From Candidatus Bathyarchaeota archaeon (GTDB lineage: Archaea; Thermoproteota; Bathyarchaeia; Bathyarchaeales; Bathyarchaeaceae): a stretch of DNA of 37,688 nucleotides. Positions 8,033 through 15,910 of this stretch are shown here, in pieces. How positions within the stretch are numbered: position 1 is the first letter of the stretch; the number at the start of each line of letters is the position of its first letter. Below the pieces are notes generated by a model, which worked only from the letters and a program-made list of their open reading frames with translations, was not told where the DNA came from and searched no databases. A program made the position numbers and the translations under genes. The stretch covers positions 1-37,688 of the forward strand of contig JAUWDY010000020.1 of assembly GCA_030608565.1 (NCBI GenBank), given 5' to 3'.

Positions 8033-8599
8033 ATGCGATTAATAGTGGCCATAACCGGAGCCAGTGGAGTCATTTATGGCAAACGCATGTTGGAAGTGTT
8101 ACGGCGCAAAAACGTTGAAACTCACCTCGTAATTAGCAAGGCCGGGGAGAAAGTAATTGAACACGAACTTGACGCCTCAAAGAGTGACCTCAAAAAACTA
8201 GCTAACTACGTTTATGATATGGATGATTGGAGTGCTCCAATCGTGAGCGGATCATTCAAAACGGATGGAATGGTTATCATTCCTTGTAGCATGAAAACGC
8301 TGGCAGGAATAGCTCATGGATACTCCGACAACATCATTTTAAGAGCCGCAGATGTTACGTTAAAAGAAAAACGAAAACTGATTATCGTCCCTCGTGAAAC
8401 CCCTTTGAGTGCTATTCATTTACGCAACATGCTAGAACTCGCGGAGGAAAACGTCACAATTGTTCCAGCAATGCCCGCATACTATCACGAACCTAAGGGC
8501 ATAGACGATCTTGTGGACTTTGTAGTTGGAAAAGTTTTGGATCTCTTGGGAATAAAACACACTCTTACTAAAGGTTGGTCAAATAGAACACCTAAGTGA
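8033..8599 (+). CDS. ubiX: Flavin prenyltransferase (UbiX family)
   Basis: A 188-residue UbiX/Pad1-type protein that prenylates FMN to make prenylated FMN, the cofactor of UbiD-family decarboxylases. It begins MRLIVAITGASGVIYGKRML, the FMN-binding signature, and contains the S-F-K-T-D-G-M-V-I-I-P-C-S-M-K-T-L-A-G-I-A-H-G motif and VPRETPLSAIHLRNM, all hallmark segments. I chose ATG 8033 rather than GTG 8024 because the family starts at this Met and a GGTG ribosome-binding site precedes it. It lies 12 bases after ftr. No UbiD partner is in the window. In archaea this cofactor also serves quinone-like or mevalonate-pathway decarboxylations. Confidence 0.92.
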   Translation: MRLIVAITGASGVIYGKRMLEVLRRKNVETHLVISKAGEKVIEHELDASKSDLKKLANYVYDMDDWSAPIVSGSFKTDGMVIIPCSMKTLAGIAHGYSDNIILRAADVTLKEKRKLIIVPRETPLSAIHLRNMLELAEENVTIVPAMPAYYHEPKGIDDLVDFVVGKVLDLLGIKHTLTKGWSNRTPK

Positions 8600-8740
8600 A
8601 TCACTACTATGTTGAATTCTGGGTTAGGAGTGATTTTGAGGTTAATTTTGTCCTGTATGGTATTTTTGCACACAATGATGTACAGGATTTTAACATTCTC
8701 TCTCTAAGAGTTTTGACATTGTTTGGGGTGAGAGAGTAGC

Positions 8741-8755
8741 GTTGCACAGTGCAAC
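8741..8755. promoter_or_regulatory. Perfect palindrome upstream of the PLD-like gene
   Basis: GTTGCAC-A-GTGCAAC, 7+1+7 bases, about 80 bases upstream of the phospholipase-D-like gene. A TATA-like TTTAAGAAAG element lies at about 8805-8815. It resembles an operator for a dimeric regulator; the regulator is unknown. Confidence 0.45.
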
Positions 8756-8835
8756 AAAAGTGAAACAACATTTCTCCTAGTACTTCAATTCAACTTGTAC
8801 TAAAGATTTAAGAAAGAAACTTCTATAGTGCAGAA

Positions 8836-9765
8836 ATGGTGTCTCTGATGAATAGAGAATGGATTCCTTTCGTTGTTTTATTCTTGACTGCTGGAGTTGT
8901 GGTAGGTTATGCTTCCTCTTATGGAGAAATTTCAAGACTTGAATCAGAAATTTCAACATTGACAACCGAGTTTAACAATCTCAATGTAGCACACGAACAG
9001 CTTGAAGATGATTACAACAATCTGAACTCAACACACAATGAGCTGAAAGCAAACTGTACTCTACTGCAATCAGAGGTCTTGACGTTGACTACTAATTATG
9101 GTAATCTTAATGCAACATACAGTACGTTGCTTGGTAACTATAGCTCTTTAAATTCAACTCATCATGAGCTTCAAGAAGACTATACGCAACTTGAAGATGT
9201 ATATGAGCTCCTTAATGGTAGCTATACTTCTTTGAACTCTAGCTATAGTGAGCTCCAAATGGATTACGAAGAGGCTATTGAAAGAATTGCCGATTTAGAG
9301 CAGATAGTAGAATATGAGGTCTATGATTTGTTGGATGAGGAATATTATCAATCCGTGAAAGATGATATGGAGAATGCTAGTGAGACAATCTTAGTTGCCA
9401 TGTATTCTATGATATATGATCCAGGCGACTTAGACGATTGGGCTAATGATCTGATTAGAGAACTTGTTAATGCCAAAGATAGAGGGGTTAATGTAACTGT
9501 AATCATTGAGAATAGAACCTATTTCGGCTATATGAATGACAATCTGGAGGCATACCAGTATCTATCAGAAAATAATGTCACCGTACAGCTAGATAATGAG
9601 GATGACACTGATCATATGAAACTCGTAATAATAGATGATAACATTGTTTATGTTGGGTCGCATAATTGGAGTGAATCTGGGCTTTACTACAACCATGAAA
9701 CTTCGGTTAAGATAGTTAGTGAGGGTATCGCTAGGATATTCACAGCATACTTCGAGACTATTTAG
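8836..9765 (+). CDS. Membrane-anchored phospholipase D-like protein with coiled coil
   Basis: A 309-residue protein. One N-terminal membrane helix (about 8-27) anchors it. Residues about 30-160 form an extended coiled coil of degenerate repeats around the pattern L-N-S-T-H-x-E-L, rich in Asn-x-Ser/Thr sites that suit glycosylation on the outside. The C-terminal 150 residues are a PLD-family domain with one H-x-K-x4-D motif (H260, K262, D267) followed by VYVGSHNWSESGL, as in PLD-type nucleases. With a single HKD motif it should work as a dimer. It could be a surface or secreted nuclease or phosphodiesterase; the substrate is not visible. It stands alone, with its own TATA-like element and a palindrome upstream. 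Confidence 0.8.
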   Translation: MVSLMNREWIPFVVLFLTAGVVVGYASSYGEISRLESEISTLTTEFNNLNVAHEQLEDDYNNLNSTHNELKANCTLLQSEVLTLTTNYGNLNATYSTLLGNYSSLNSTHHELQEDYTQLEDVYELLNGSYTSLNSSYSELQMDYEEAIERIADLEQIVEYEVYDLLDEEYYQSVKDDMENASETILVAMYSMIYDPGDLDDWANDLIRELVNAKDRGVNVTVIIENRTYFGYMNDNLEAYQYLSENNVTVQLDNEDDTDHMKLVIIDDNIVYVGSHNWSESGLYYNHETSVKIVSEGIARIFTAYFETI

Positions 9766-10192
9766 AATATCAGTAATCAAGCCACTTGATTTTAACAGAC
9801 TGCAACTTCTTCATTACCAAGTTAATTCTTTGTCTGTTCCATTATGGTGCTCTTGTCTATGGTGGTCCATAAGTGAAAAAAGCATCTGTTTTCTTATGAT
9901 ATTCCTTATCTATTGTCATCTTATTATAGATGGTGTTCAAAATAGACACAATATTACTAGAAGGTGGCGAGAAAGATAATTCGCTGTGGTTTCATCTCTA
10001 AAGAGAATGTTGATCAGGAGAGACGCGGGGCTTTTTCCTCAGTCGTCAAGAGGCTTCTCAGGTGTGGGCAGGCGTTAATAGAGGCCTTTTTTGGGGTCTA
10101 GAGCAGGGTATGCTGAAGAGAAAGGAGAGTTTTTCCAGCATATCAGGGGAGAAAACGGAGTTGCTCTAAACCTATCCAACGGCCTCATAATG
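9766..10192. other. Gap with at most one very short candidate gene
   Basis: This 427-base gap lies between the PLD-like gene and the 3' end of the division operon. No known RNA or mobile element is recognisable. The only coding candidate is a 45-residue frame at 9964-10101, listed separately. Confidence 0.4.
9964..10101 (+). CDS. Candidate 45-residue basic microprotein
   Basis: A short frame starting with GTG at 9964 and ending with TAG at 10101. The product starts MARKIIRCGFISKEN, is basic and contains two widely spaced cysteines, ending with a hydrophobic LIEAFFGV. The composition is protein-like and the frame lies in an otherwise empty gap. I recognise no homologue, and the ribosome-binding site (AAGG just before GTG) is weak. 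It may be chance. Confidence 0.25.
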   Translation: MARKIIRCGFISKENVDQERRGAFSSVVKRLLRCGQALIEAFFGV

Positions 10193-11353
10193 CTAAAGTG
10201 CCTTAAATGCTTCAAACCAGCGGTTATATTTAGCCACCATATCCACCGAAACGCTTGGCTTTCTATCTTCCAGAATATGCTTAAAGTCGTCCATAGATAT
10301 TGATCTTGGCTGAGCCTGTTTATCATCTGCTTGACCAGATTCAAAAAATTCTCCAATAACCTTGAGGTGCGCTGACTGACACACGTCACGTAGGTCACTT
10401 CCAGAAAATCCCTCAGAAAATCTAGCTAGTCCATGCGTGTCTATGTCTGATGCTAGTTTTAGCTGAGTGGAGTAGAGCTTGAACATTCCCAAACGCGCAG
10501 AATGGTCTGGTAACGGAACCAAAATTCGTTTCTGAAATCTTCTTATGAACGGCCAGTCCAGAGCCCACGGCTTGTTTGTGGCTCCGATTACATACATATG
10601 GAGGTTTTTACCCTTGTCTACTATACCGTCCATCTCTTTAAGGAATTGATTACGCACCCTAGTTTCGCCACCAACCTCGTTTGAGTGCATTCCAATTAGT
10701 GAATCAAGTTCATCGATGAAAACTATAGCGGGACGTCCTCCGTTAGCTGACTTTCTCGCCGAGCCAAAAAGTCTAGCAACATTTTGTTCCGCTTCCCCCA
10801 GCCACTTCGACATGATAGACGCGGCGTCCACTGAGATGAACGTTGCATCGATCTCTGTGGCCACAGCCGCAGCTATTAATGTTTTTCCGCATCCAGGTGG
10901 ACCGAACAGAAGAATTCCTCTTGGCCAGCCTAACGGGAACAAGTCTGGCCTCTGAACTGGATAAACGATTGCTTCTTTGATTGCCTTCTTTGCCGTCTCT
11001 AAACCGACAACCTGCCCCCATCTCACATCGAGTTTTTCTTTGAGCACAAGCTCATCATAGCTTACTTCCTCTCCTTGTGAAGGCGTTGCCGCTACGCCTG
11101 GTTTTCGTTCTCCCCGTGGCTCCATAGGACCAACACCTTGCAGAGCCTTCACTCTTTCTTGATACGCCATTGCCCGCTGAATGTAAACTTTGTTCAAGTT
11201 GTAGTCAGGGTATAGCTGAGCAAGTTTTAGGAGGGTTTCAATGGCTTTCTGATACATAGTGATAGCCATTCCTTTGGCACCCTGTTTATCAAGGCGGATG
11301 GCTTCAACTGCATAGTTCTTCGCTGCTTTTTCAAGTTCTTGAGATGCACTCAT
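10193..11353 (-). CDS. cdvC: CdvC, Vps4-like AAA ATPase of the ESCRT division machinery
   Basis: A 386-residue protein that disassembles and remodels ESCRT-III (CdvB) filaments during cell division, at the inner face of the membrane. The N-terminal MIT domain (about 3-75, helical, with A-I-x-M-Y-Q-K-A-I-E-T-L) binds proline-rich MIM motifs of CdvB proteins. A linker leads to a single AAA cassette: Walker A GPPGCGKT (151-158), Walker B VFIDELD (211-217), second-region arginines around WPFIRRFQ, and the Vps4-type pore segment SKWLGEAE. It is the last gene of the minus-strand division operon, starting 6 bases after the cdvB stop. Length and domain order match archaeal CdvC. Confidence 0.95.
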   Translation of the reverse strand: MSASQELEKAAKNYAVEAIRLDKQGAKGMAITMYQKAIETLLKLAQLYPDYNLNKVYIQRAMAYQERVKALQGVGPMEPRGERKPGVAATPSQGEEVSYDELVLKEKLDVRWGQVVGLETAKKAIKEAIVYPVQRPDLFPLGWPRGILLFGPPGCGKTLIAAAVATEIDATFISVDAASIMSKWLGEAEQNVARLFGSARKSANGGRPAIVFIDELDSLIGMHSNEVGGETRVRNQFLKEMDGIVDKGKNLHMYVIGATNKPWALDWPFIRRFQKRILVPLPDHSARLGMFKLYSTQLKLASDIDTHGLARFSEGFSGSDLRDVCQSAHLKVIGEFFESGQADDKQAQPRSISMDDFKHILEDRKPSVSVDMVAKYNRWFEAFKAL

Positions 11354-11359
11354 AATTGA

Positions 11360-12223
11360 TCACGGTTCAACCCTTATCTTTCTCTGCGCGCCCAGATTTT
11401 CTAGGGCCTTCTCCACATCTTCAGATGAGACATTCAATTCTAGCGCGCATTGATTAACACCAATTTGACCTTCATGTCTCTTAATATAACCTAGCAGTGT
11501 GTCCTCCAGCGGTGATGAGCTCTGGATTGTGAATGAGACACGTTTCATTTCCACATACGTTTGTGGATCTTTTTCTCTATAAACTTCTGAACAGCCAGTG
11601 GTAAGCGCGACCATTTGTTTTGGACTCTCTACAGGTTCAATTTTCTCCGTGACTGTGACAGAGACGGGCGGTTGAGGAAGCTTCTCCTTTAACCTTTGCT
11701 CAAGAAGCGTGGAGACTTCTTCAAGTATTTTCTCACCACCAGGAGTCTTTACTTCGAGTGGCATGGCCAGATGCGGGGAACCGATGCTGGTTATAGCAAG
11801 AGTCTCACTGATAGCATCGTTCACCTTTCCCAGTTCAGATGAAACATCAGGCATTATTCCATCAATACATTTTGTCACATTTTCAAGAACTTTAAGCGCA
11901 GGCTTTAGGTCCACCATTACGATGTTCAATTCTTTGATGGTTTCAAGTCTTAGAATGACTCGTTCTGTGACTAGCTCGGTTTGCACAACGATAGTAATCA
12001 GTTTTCTAACTTCAGCAGATTCGTTAGCAAAAATGATTGCCCGCTCTTGATTTTGATGTTTAATCGCCATAGTGCATTTTGCGAATAACATTCTGTCTCT
12101 TTGACGTAGTCTAAAACTTACTTTTTGCAGTCTGACCTGTTGAATCTTCAGTTCTCGCATTGCCTGACGAATACGATCTTCAAGTGGAGGGGTGCGAAAA
12201 ATCTTCTTGAACACCGTCCCCAC
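11360..12223 (-). CDS. cdvB: CdvB, ESCRT-III protein with C-terminal winged helix
   Basis: A 287-residue Snf7/ESCRT-III family filament protein that forms the constricting division ring. Residues about 10-150 are the long helical ESCRT-III core (R-I-R-Q-A-M-R-E-L-K-I-Q then paired helices). A proline-rich MIM2-like motif, EKLPQPPVSV, at about 181-190 is the likely docking site for the MIT domain of CdvC. The last 50 residues (LLGYIKRHEGQIGVNQCALE) form a winged helix. In Sulfolobus this domain of CdvB binds the C-terminal tail of CdvA. It begins with GTG at 12223, 21 bases after the cdvA stop, and ends 6 bases before cdvC. Confidence 0.93.
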   Translation of the reverse strand: MGTVFKKIFRTPPLEDRIRQAMRELKIQQVRLQKVSFRLRQRDRMLFAKCTMAIKHQNQERAIIFANESAEVRKLITIVVQTELVTERVILRLETIKELNIVMVDLKPALKVLENVTKCIDGIMPDVSSELGKVNDAISETLAITSIGSPHLAMPLEVKTPGGEKILEEVSTLLEQRLKEKLPQPPVSVTVTEKIEPVESPKQMVALTTGCSEVYREKDPQTYVEMKRVSFTIQSSSPLEDTLLGYIKRHEGQIGVNQCALELNVSSEDVEKALENLGAQRKIRVEP

Positions 12224-12244
12224 CCATCCTGTCTGCGTAGAATT

Positions 12245-12970
12245 TTAAGAACTCGGCTTCACGTGAACTACAACTGGTGGTTCAGGAAGAGTTGAAGCCT
12301 GAGGAGCTGGAGCTTCTTTTTCCGTCTCTTTTTCTACCGAAGTTATAGATGTATCTCCAAGAACTATATTGGATAGTTTGTTTCTCATTGCGTTAAGATC
12401 TGTCTTTTCAGCATTGACATGTTTCAAACCTTGCTGTATCATACCCATAGCCGTTTGATACGATTCGTCATCAATTCTGCTAATTTCGCGTTCAATTTCC
12501 AGGTTTACTAAAGCTGAGTGAAGATCGTTAACCTGCTGAGCACACTTCTCCATCTGCTGGTCTATATCATCTATGGTAGCTTGCGCATCCGCTTTCAGCT
12601 GATTCAACGCACCTTCAAAGCTTTTATGAATATCATTAAACATTTCCGTTGAAACCCGTTTCTTTTCTGAGAGTTCTTTCAACGCTTGATCTTTTCGCCA
12701 GATTAACGGTATCTCATCACAGAGTGTCTTCACCTTCAATTTAACAGAGGGCAAGATTATGATGTTGCTGCCATTTACTCTAAACTGAGTGTTTGGGTAG
12801 CGAAGAAATTCTCCGTCTCCATGCTCGACAAAAACTGTGTTAATGCGTCCATCTGGGCTAACCATAAATGATGCGATTCGCCCAATTTGGCGTCCATATT
12901 CGTCGCTAACAGTCTTGCCGACAAATAGAAAGGGGTTGGAAGAAGGCTTTGGCATAACTTCATCTTCCAT
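12245..12970 (-). CDS. cdvA: CdvA, membrane-recruiting division protein
   Basis: A 241-residue CdvA-type protein. CdvA binds membrane or DNA and recruits CdvB to mid-cell. It has an N-terminal PRC-barrel-like domain (about 15-80: FVGKTVSDEYGRQIGRIASF, then strands ending IIILPSVKLK), a central coiled coil (about 95-205), and a low-complexity tail rich in Pro, Glu and Ala. The tail ends with LPEPPVVVHVKPSS, which resembles both the CdvB-binding tail of CdvA and a MIM2-like proline motif. ATG 12970 has a GGATGA element just upstream; ATG 12955 (MPKPSSNPF) is an alternative. It lies 22 bases after the ESCRT-III paralogue. Confidence 0.92.
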   Translation of the reverse strand: MEDEVMPKPSSNPFLFVGKTVSDEYGRQIGRIASFMVSPDGRINTVFVEHGDGEFLRYPNTQFRVNGSNIIILPSVKLKVKTLCDEIPLIWRKDQALKELSEKKRVSTEMFNDIHKSFEGALNQLKADAQATIDDIDQQMEKCAQQVNDLHSALVNLEIEREISRIDDESYQTAMGMIQQGLKHVNAEKTDLNAMRNKLSNIVLGDTSITSVEKETEKEAPAPQASTLPEPPVVVHVKPSS

Positions 12971-12992
12971 AGCTGTTCATCCATCGATGAGA

Positions 12993-13649
12993 TCATCCGA
13001 TTTCAGTTGGGGCCTTCTCGCCTATTGATGGTATACCCGCAGGCAACTCAGGGAACTTTTCTTTGATCTTCGTCTCCGCAACTGTGGCTGCTTCAGATAA
13101 AATCTTCTGTGCATCTTCATTTGTCGCTCCAAAGTCTAGGTTCAGACCTGTAGTCTGGCCAGCGTCTACGATTATCCCGCTGAGCATGTTTCCAATTTGT
13201 CCAAATTCTTTTTCTGCTTCCGGAAAGATATTGGCCATCCCTGTTTGAATGCTGCGTAGCACGCCTACTGCTGGAGCAAGCGTAGTGACTATGTCGCCAA
13301 GCTCCGAAACTGTTCTTAACCTAAGGACAATCTGCTCTAAGGCGAGCCTTGCGTGCATTATCATTTTTTCCATTTTGCGTATTTCTGCTAGTTCGCTAGC
13401 GAAGACATTGGCACGTGGCGTGTCATGTTTTGTGTATGCGTCAACGATTCGTTTAAAAATTGATTTGTCACGGTCTGAGAATCGATCGGATGCTTTGTCT
13501 AGTTTTTGAACTTGCATGTCGATGCGTCTGATCGCAAAATCCAAGCGCGGTTTCAATGGACCTTGAGGGCGAACGGCTTCTTTGATTTTTGTGGTAATCG
13601 GTGTTTTATTGTATCCTTCTCCCCATCGTTTAACAAATTTGTCTGGCAT
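12993..13649 (-). CDS. ESCRT-III (CdvB paralogue, CdvB1/B2-like)
   Basis: A 218-residue Snf7-family protein without the winged helix of CdvB, so like the CdvB1/CdvB2 paralogues that drive constriction. The core helices run from about 35 to 150 (FAIRRIDMQVQKLDKASDRF, RANVFASELAEIRKM). The C-terminal part carries KIKEKFPELPAGIP, again a MIM2-like proline motif for CdvC. It is the first gene of the operon, with a clear GAGGAAA ribosome-binding site 5 bases before ATG 13649. Having a paralogue directly upstream of cdvA is notable, because in Sulfolobales the cdvB paralogues sit elsewhere. Confidence 0.9.
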   Translation of the reverse strand: MPDKFVKRWGEGYNKTPITTKIKEAVRPQGPLKPRLDFAIRRIDMQVQKLDKASDRFSDRDKSIFKRIVDAYTKHDTPRANVFASELAEIRKMEKMIMHARLALEQIVLRLRTVSELGDIVTTLAPAVGVLRSIQTGMANIFPEAEKEFGQIGNMLSGIIVDAGQTTGLNLDFGATNEDAQKILSEAATVAETKIKEKFPELPAGIPSIGEKAPTEIG

Positions 13650-13679
13650 TTTGATTTCCTCTCAAATGAAAGGGTCTTT

Positions 13680-13737
13680 AAGCGTATTATTACGTTATTA
13701 ATATGTAGAGAACATATGAGTATATCTCTAAGCGTAT
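13680..13737 (-). promoter_or_regulatory. Upstream region of the cdv operon with two AAGCGTAT repeats
   Basis: AAGCGTAT occurs at 13680-13687 and again at 13730-13737, 50 bases apart, just upstream of the division operon. An AT-rich stretch between them can hold the minus-strand TATA box. The repeated octamer could be a cell-cycle control element; this is inference from position only. Confidence 0.35.
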
Positions 13738-13851
13738 ATCTGGGTTTCCTTTCCGTTTTGAGCTTTAAATCCAATATGAGAATAGAGGCTAGGCGAATTC
13801 GTATTAATAGACAAAATTGTGTAAGTTAGGCTAAAAAGCACGAAATTTAGA

Positions 13852-14088
13852 ATGTTAAACCAAGTGATTAAAATGAGTGAAAGAATAAAAGTGCTTGGGA
13901 CCTTTGCGTTGTTGGGCTTCATTGCTGGAATCGCTGCTAACCTTTTCTATCACACGGCTTGGCCTTGGCTGCTAAAGGCTTTTCCAACCATACTTCAGGT
14001 AGAGTGGATGGTATCAGGGATTGCCGGTGCATTGCTAACTGTTATCATGCTAGTGCTTTGGGTCTACCTAAGCAGGTCTCAGGAATAA
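13852..14088 (+). CDS. Small two-helix membrane protein
   Basis: A 78-residue protein (71 if it starts at ATG 13873, MSERIKV). Two membrane helices are predicted, about residues 13-33 and 49-72, joined by an aromatic loop with HTAWPWLLKAFP. The gene is divergent from the cdv operon and shares its upstream region. No known family is recognised. A small membrane protein regulated with the division operon would be of interest, but co-regulation is not shown. Confidence 0.55.
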   Translation: MLNQVIKMSERIKVLGTFALLGFIAGIAANLFYHTAWPWLLKAFPTILQVEWMVSGIAGALLTVIMLVLWVYLSRSQE

Positions 14089-14261
14089 AACAAACAGCCT
14101 TCCGAATTTCCAACGCTTTTTCTCTCTTTGTAGTAGTGTAAACTTTCATTAGGTTTTATAGCAGTTGAATAACTCCAAAATAATTTTTAATCCGTCTGCA
14201 CTCGAACTCTATGAGAACCGCTACAGAGTGAGGAGCGATCACCAATTTGACATAAGAAAAA

Positions 14262-14408
14262 ATGCCGATGCATTCCAACGTTTTCGACCTACTAGCAAAA
14301 CCAGTGCGTAATGCATTAACCCAGTTAAGATTCTCTGAGCCCACCGCACCACAAGTTAAGGCCATCCCAGCCATTTTAAGAGAAGAAAAACGTTTTAAAC
14401 AAAGGTGA
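14262..14408 (+). pseudogene. N-terminal remnant of an Lhr-type superfamily 2 helicase
   Basis: A 48-codon frame, ATG 14262 to TGA 14406-14408. Its product contains VFDLLAKPVRNAL, then FSEPTAPQVKAIPAIL, which matches the start of Lhr-like DEAD/DEAH helicases, where a Q-motif (E-P-T-x-x-Q-x-x-A-I-P) precedes the Walker A motif by about 20 residues. Here the frame ends at once with a basic tail and stop, and no GKT motif follows in any frame before the next gene. It is therefore best read as a decayed remnant, possibly kept as the leader of the DUF1028 gene, which starts 42 bases on. The opposite-strand frame here is a shadow. Confidence 0.55.
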
Positions 14409-14450
14409 AAGTCTTTGGCAGTCAAGACGTGATCTGAGGAAGGGATTGAG

Positions 14451-15077
14451 ATTTTTGGTACATTTTCTATAGTGGCTAGATGTCCAAAAACACTAGCGCT
14501 AGGTGTTTGTGTCTCAACTGCTGCTCCTGCGGTTGGAAGCCGAGTTCCCCATGTTGAGGCAAGGGTCGGTGCTATAGCAACTCAGGCTGAAACCATTGTT
14601 CTTTACGGTATAAACGGGTTAAGACTGTTAAAGATGGGTTTCTCTCCGCAAACAGCGCTGGAAACTATGCTGAAAGAGGACTCTGATCGGGAGTCAAGAC
14701 AGGTGATTATCATAGATAGCGAAGGAAGAAGCGCCGCGTTCACTGGCAGGGAAACCAGCGACTGGAAGGGACATTTGATTGGCAAAGATTATGTGGTCGC
14801 GGGTAACATGCTTGTTGGAAACAGCGTTATTGATGCGATGGCTCAGGTGTTTGAAAGTTCAGAAGGAGAGTTATCTGAGAGATTAATGAGAGCTTTAGAG
14901 GCTGGACAGGAGGCTGGAGGTGATAAGCGAGGGAAAACGTCTGCTGCATTACTTGTAGCGCAAAAAGGACAGGTGGGAACGCGTCCCTTACTTGACTTGA
15001 GGGTTGATGAGTATCAGGACCCTGTTAAAGAATTGAGGAGAGTTTTTGAAATCTATAAAGAATCGAAGGAAACGTAG
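14451..15077 (+). CDS. DUF1028 family protein (Ntn-hydrolase-like)
   Basis: About 208 residues of the DUF1028 family. The conserved N-terminus FGTFSIVARCPKT-LALGV-VSTAAPAVGSRVPH is followed by GAIATQA, Y-G-I-N-G-L-R-L-L, and a central F-T-G-x-x-T-S-D-W-K-G-H-x-x-G-K-D-Y-x-V-A-G-N-M-L block. The family's invariant T-F-S-I-V-A lies upstream of the first GTG (14472), so the gene must begin earlier. The best candidate is ATT 14451, with a strong GAGGAAGGG ribosome-binding site at 14436-14444. ATT 14445 is a second option. DUF1028 proteins have an Ntn-hydrolase-like fold, and their physiological role is unknown. It stands alone on the plus strand, convergent with the Lrp-type regulator. Confidence 0.85.
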   Translation: MFGTFSIVARCPKTLALGVCVSTAAPAVGSRVPHVEARVGAIATQAETIVLYGINGLRLLKMGFSPQTALETMLKEDSDRESRQVIIIDSEGRSAAFTGRETSDWKGHLIGKDYVVAGNMLVGNSVIDAMAQVFESSEGELSERLMRALEAGQEAGGDKRGKTSAALLVAQKGQVGTRPLLDLRVDEYQDPVKELRRVFEIYKESKET

Positions 15078-15131
15078 CAAACACTCGTTTTATGATTCAC
15101 TAGTCTACTCGTGGATTAAGCTTCTTGGAAA

Positions 15132-15629
15132 CTATTTTATTTCTCCTATTTGTTTGAAAGAGAAGTTTTTCAGCGTCATGCCTCTTAGCGGGACTAGAAA
15201 GTTGTCGATGTCTGTTATGTTTGCAGCCCATCTCGACCTAATATCTGACATAAATTGGTCGAAGTCGGTGAAATCTGTGTGTAAAGACACTATGGCGCAA
15301 TTGAACCCGTGTAATCCCCTGCCTGTAGATGCGAATAGGATTTTTGGGTTTTCTTTGATTTCTTTTATTTTGGCTTTCATGTCAGACTGAGCGATGTTCA
15401 TGAATGTGAAGGCTGCGATTTCGTATCCGAGTTTTGTTAGGTCAGGTAGGGCTGTGTAGCCTCGTATGTATCCTGTTTTTTCTAGTTTTTTTCTTGTTCT
15501 GGTGATGGTTGGTTGTGATACTTTTAGGATTTTTGCGAGGTCTCTGTCGCTTCTTTTTGAATTTTTGACTAGTTCGTATAAGAGTTTTATCATTTTTTCT
15601 TTTGGCATAGCCACGAATTCTTGATTCAA
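15132..15629 (-). CDS. Lrp/AsnC-family transcriptional regulator
   Basis: A 165-residue regulator (158 if started at ATG 15608, MPKEKMIKLL). The N-terminal winged helix (about 8-60) has the classic R-S-D-R-D-L-A-K-I-L-K-V-S-Q-P-T-I-T-R recognition helix, followed by L-E-K-T-G-Y-I-R-G-Y-T-A. The C-terminal half is a ligand-sensing alpha/beta domain of Lrp/AsnC (RAM) type, somewhat divergent. Such proteins bind palindromic operators near their own gene. An 18-base palindrome (15765-15782) and a direct repeat (15911-15934) lie in the long upstream gap and are candidate binding sites. The gene is convergent with the DUF1028 gene. Confidence 0.82.
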   Translation of the reverse strand: MNQEFVAMPKEKMIKLLYELVKNSKRSDRDLAKILKVSQPTITRTRKKLEKTGYIRGYTALPDLTKLGYEIAAFTFMNIAQSDMKAKIKEIKENPKILFASTGRGLHGFNCAIVSLHTDFTDFDQFMSDIRSRWAANITDIDNFLVPLRGMTLKNFSFKQIGEIK

Positions 15630-15764
15630 AATATTTAAATCTTTTTGCGACTTTTTTGAAGACTTTATTGAATTGATTGATGCAGTGTTGCTCTATGGTT
15701 TATTGTTTTCGTTGCGTTTCTTGTGTTTTTTTGCCACGTTATTTGCGTATGTCTCTCTTTATAG

Positions 15765-15782
15765 ACCCCCTACCTAGGGGGT
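15765..15782. promoter_or_regulatory. Perfect 8+2+8 palindrome (operator candidate)
   Basis: ACCCCCTA-CC-TAGGGGGT in the gap upstream of the Lrp/AsnC-type gene. A symmetric GC-rich site of this size in an AT-rich gap suits a dimeric regulator. A related TAGGGGGG/CCCCCCTA hairpin occurs at 35073-35092. Confidence 0.45.
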
Positions 15783-15910
15783 ATGGCTTCATTCTTTCCT
15801 TCTTTTTTTGTTTACGCAGGTATGCATGCGTGTGCGTGTTTTCTGATATGTCGTTTTCCGTTATGTTATGCGCGAGTGCATGTTATTGACAGGGGAATTT
15901 CCTTCATAAG

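Noticed and set aside
9589-9780. Minus-strand frame opposite the end of the PLD-like gene
   Set aside because: It is a shadow of the HKD-containing coding frame and has no motif of its own.
14156-14425. 89-codon minus-strand frame
   Set aside because: It lies opposite the helicase remnant, whose plus-strand frame carries a recognisable motif. The minus frame has none.
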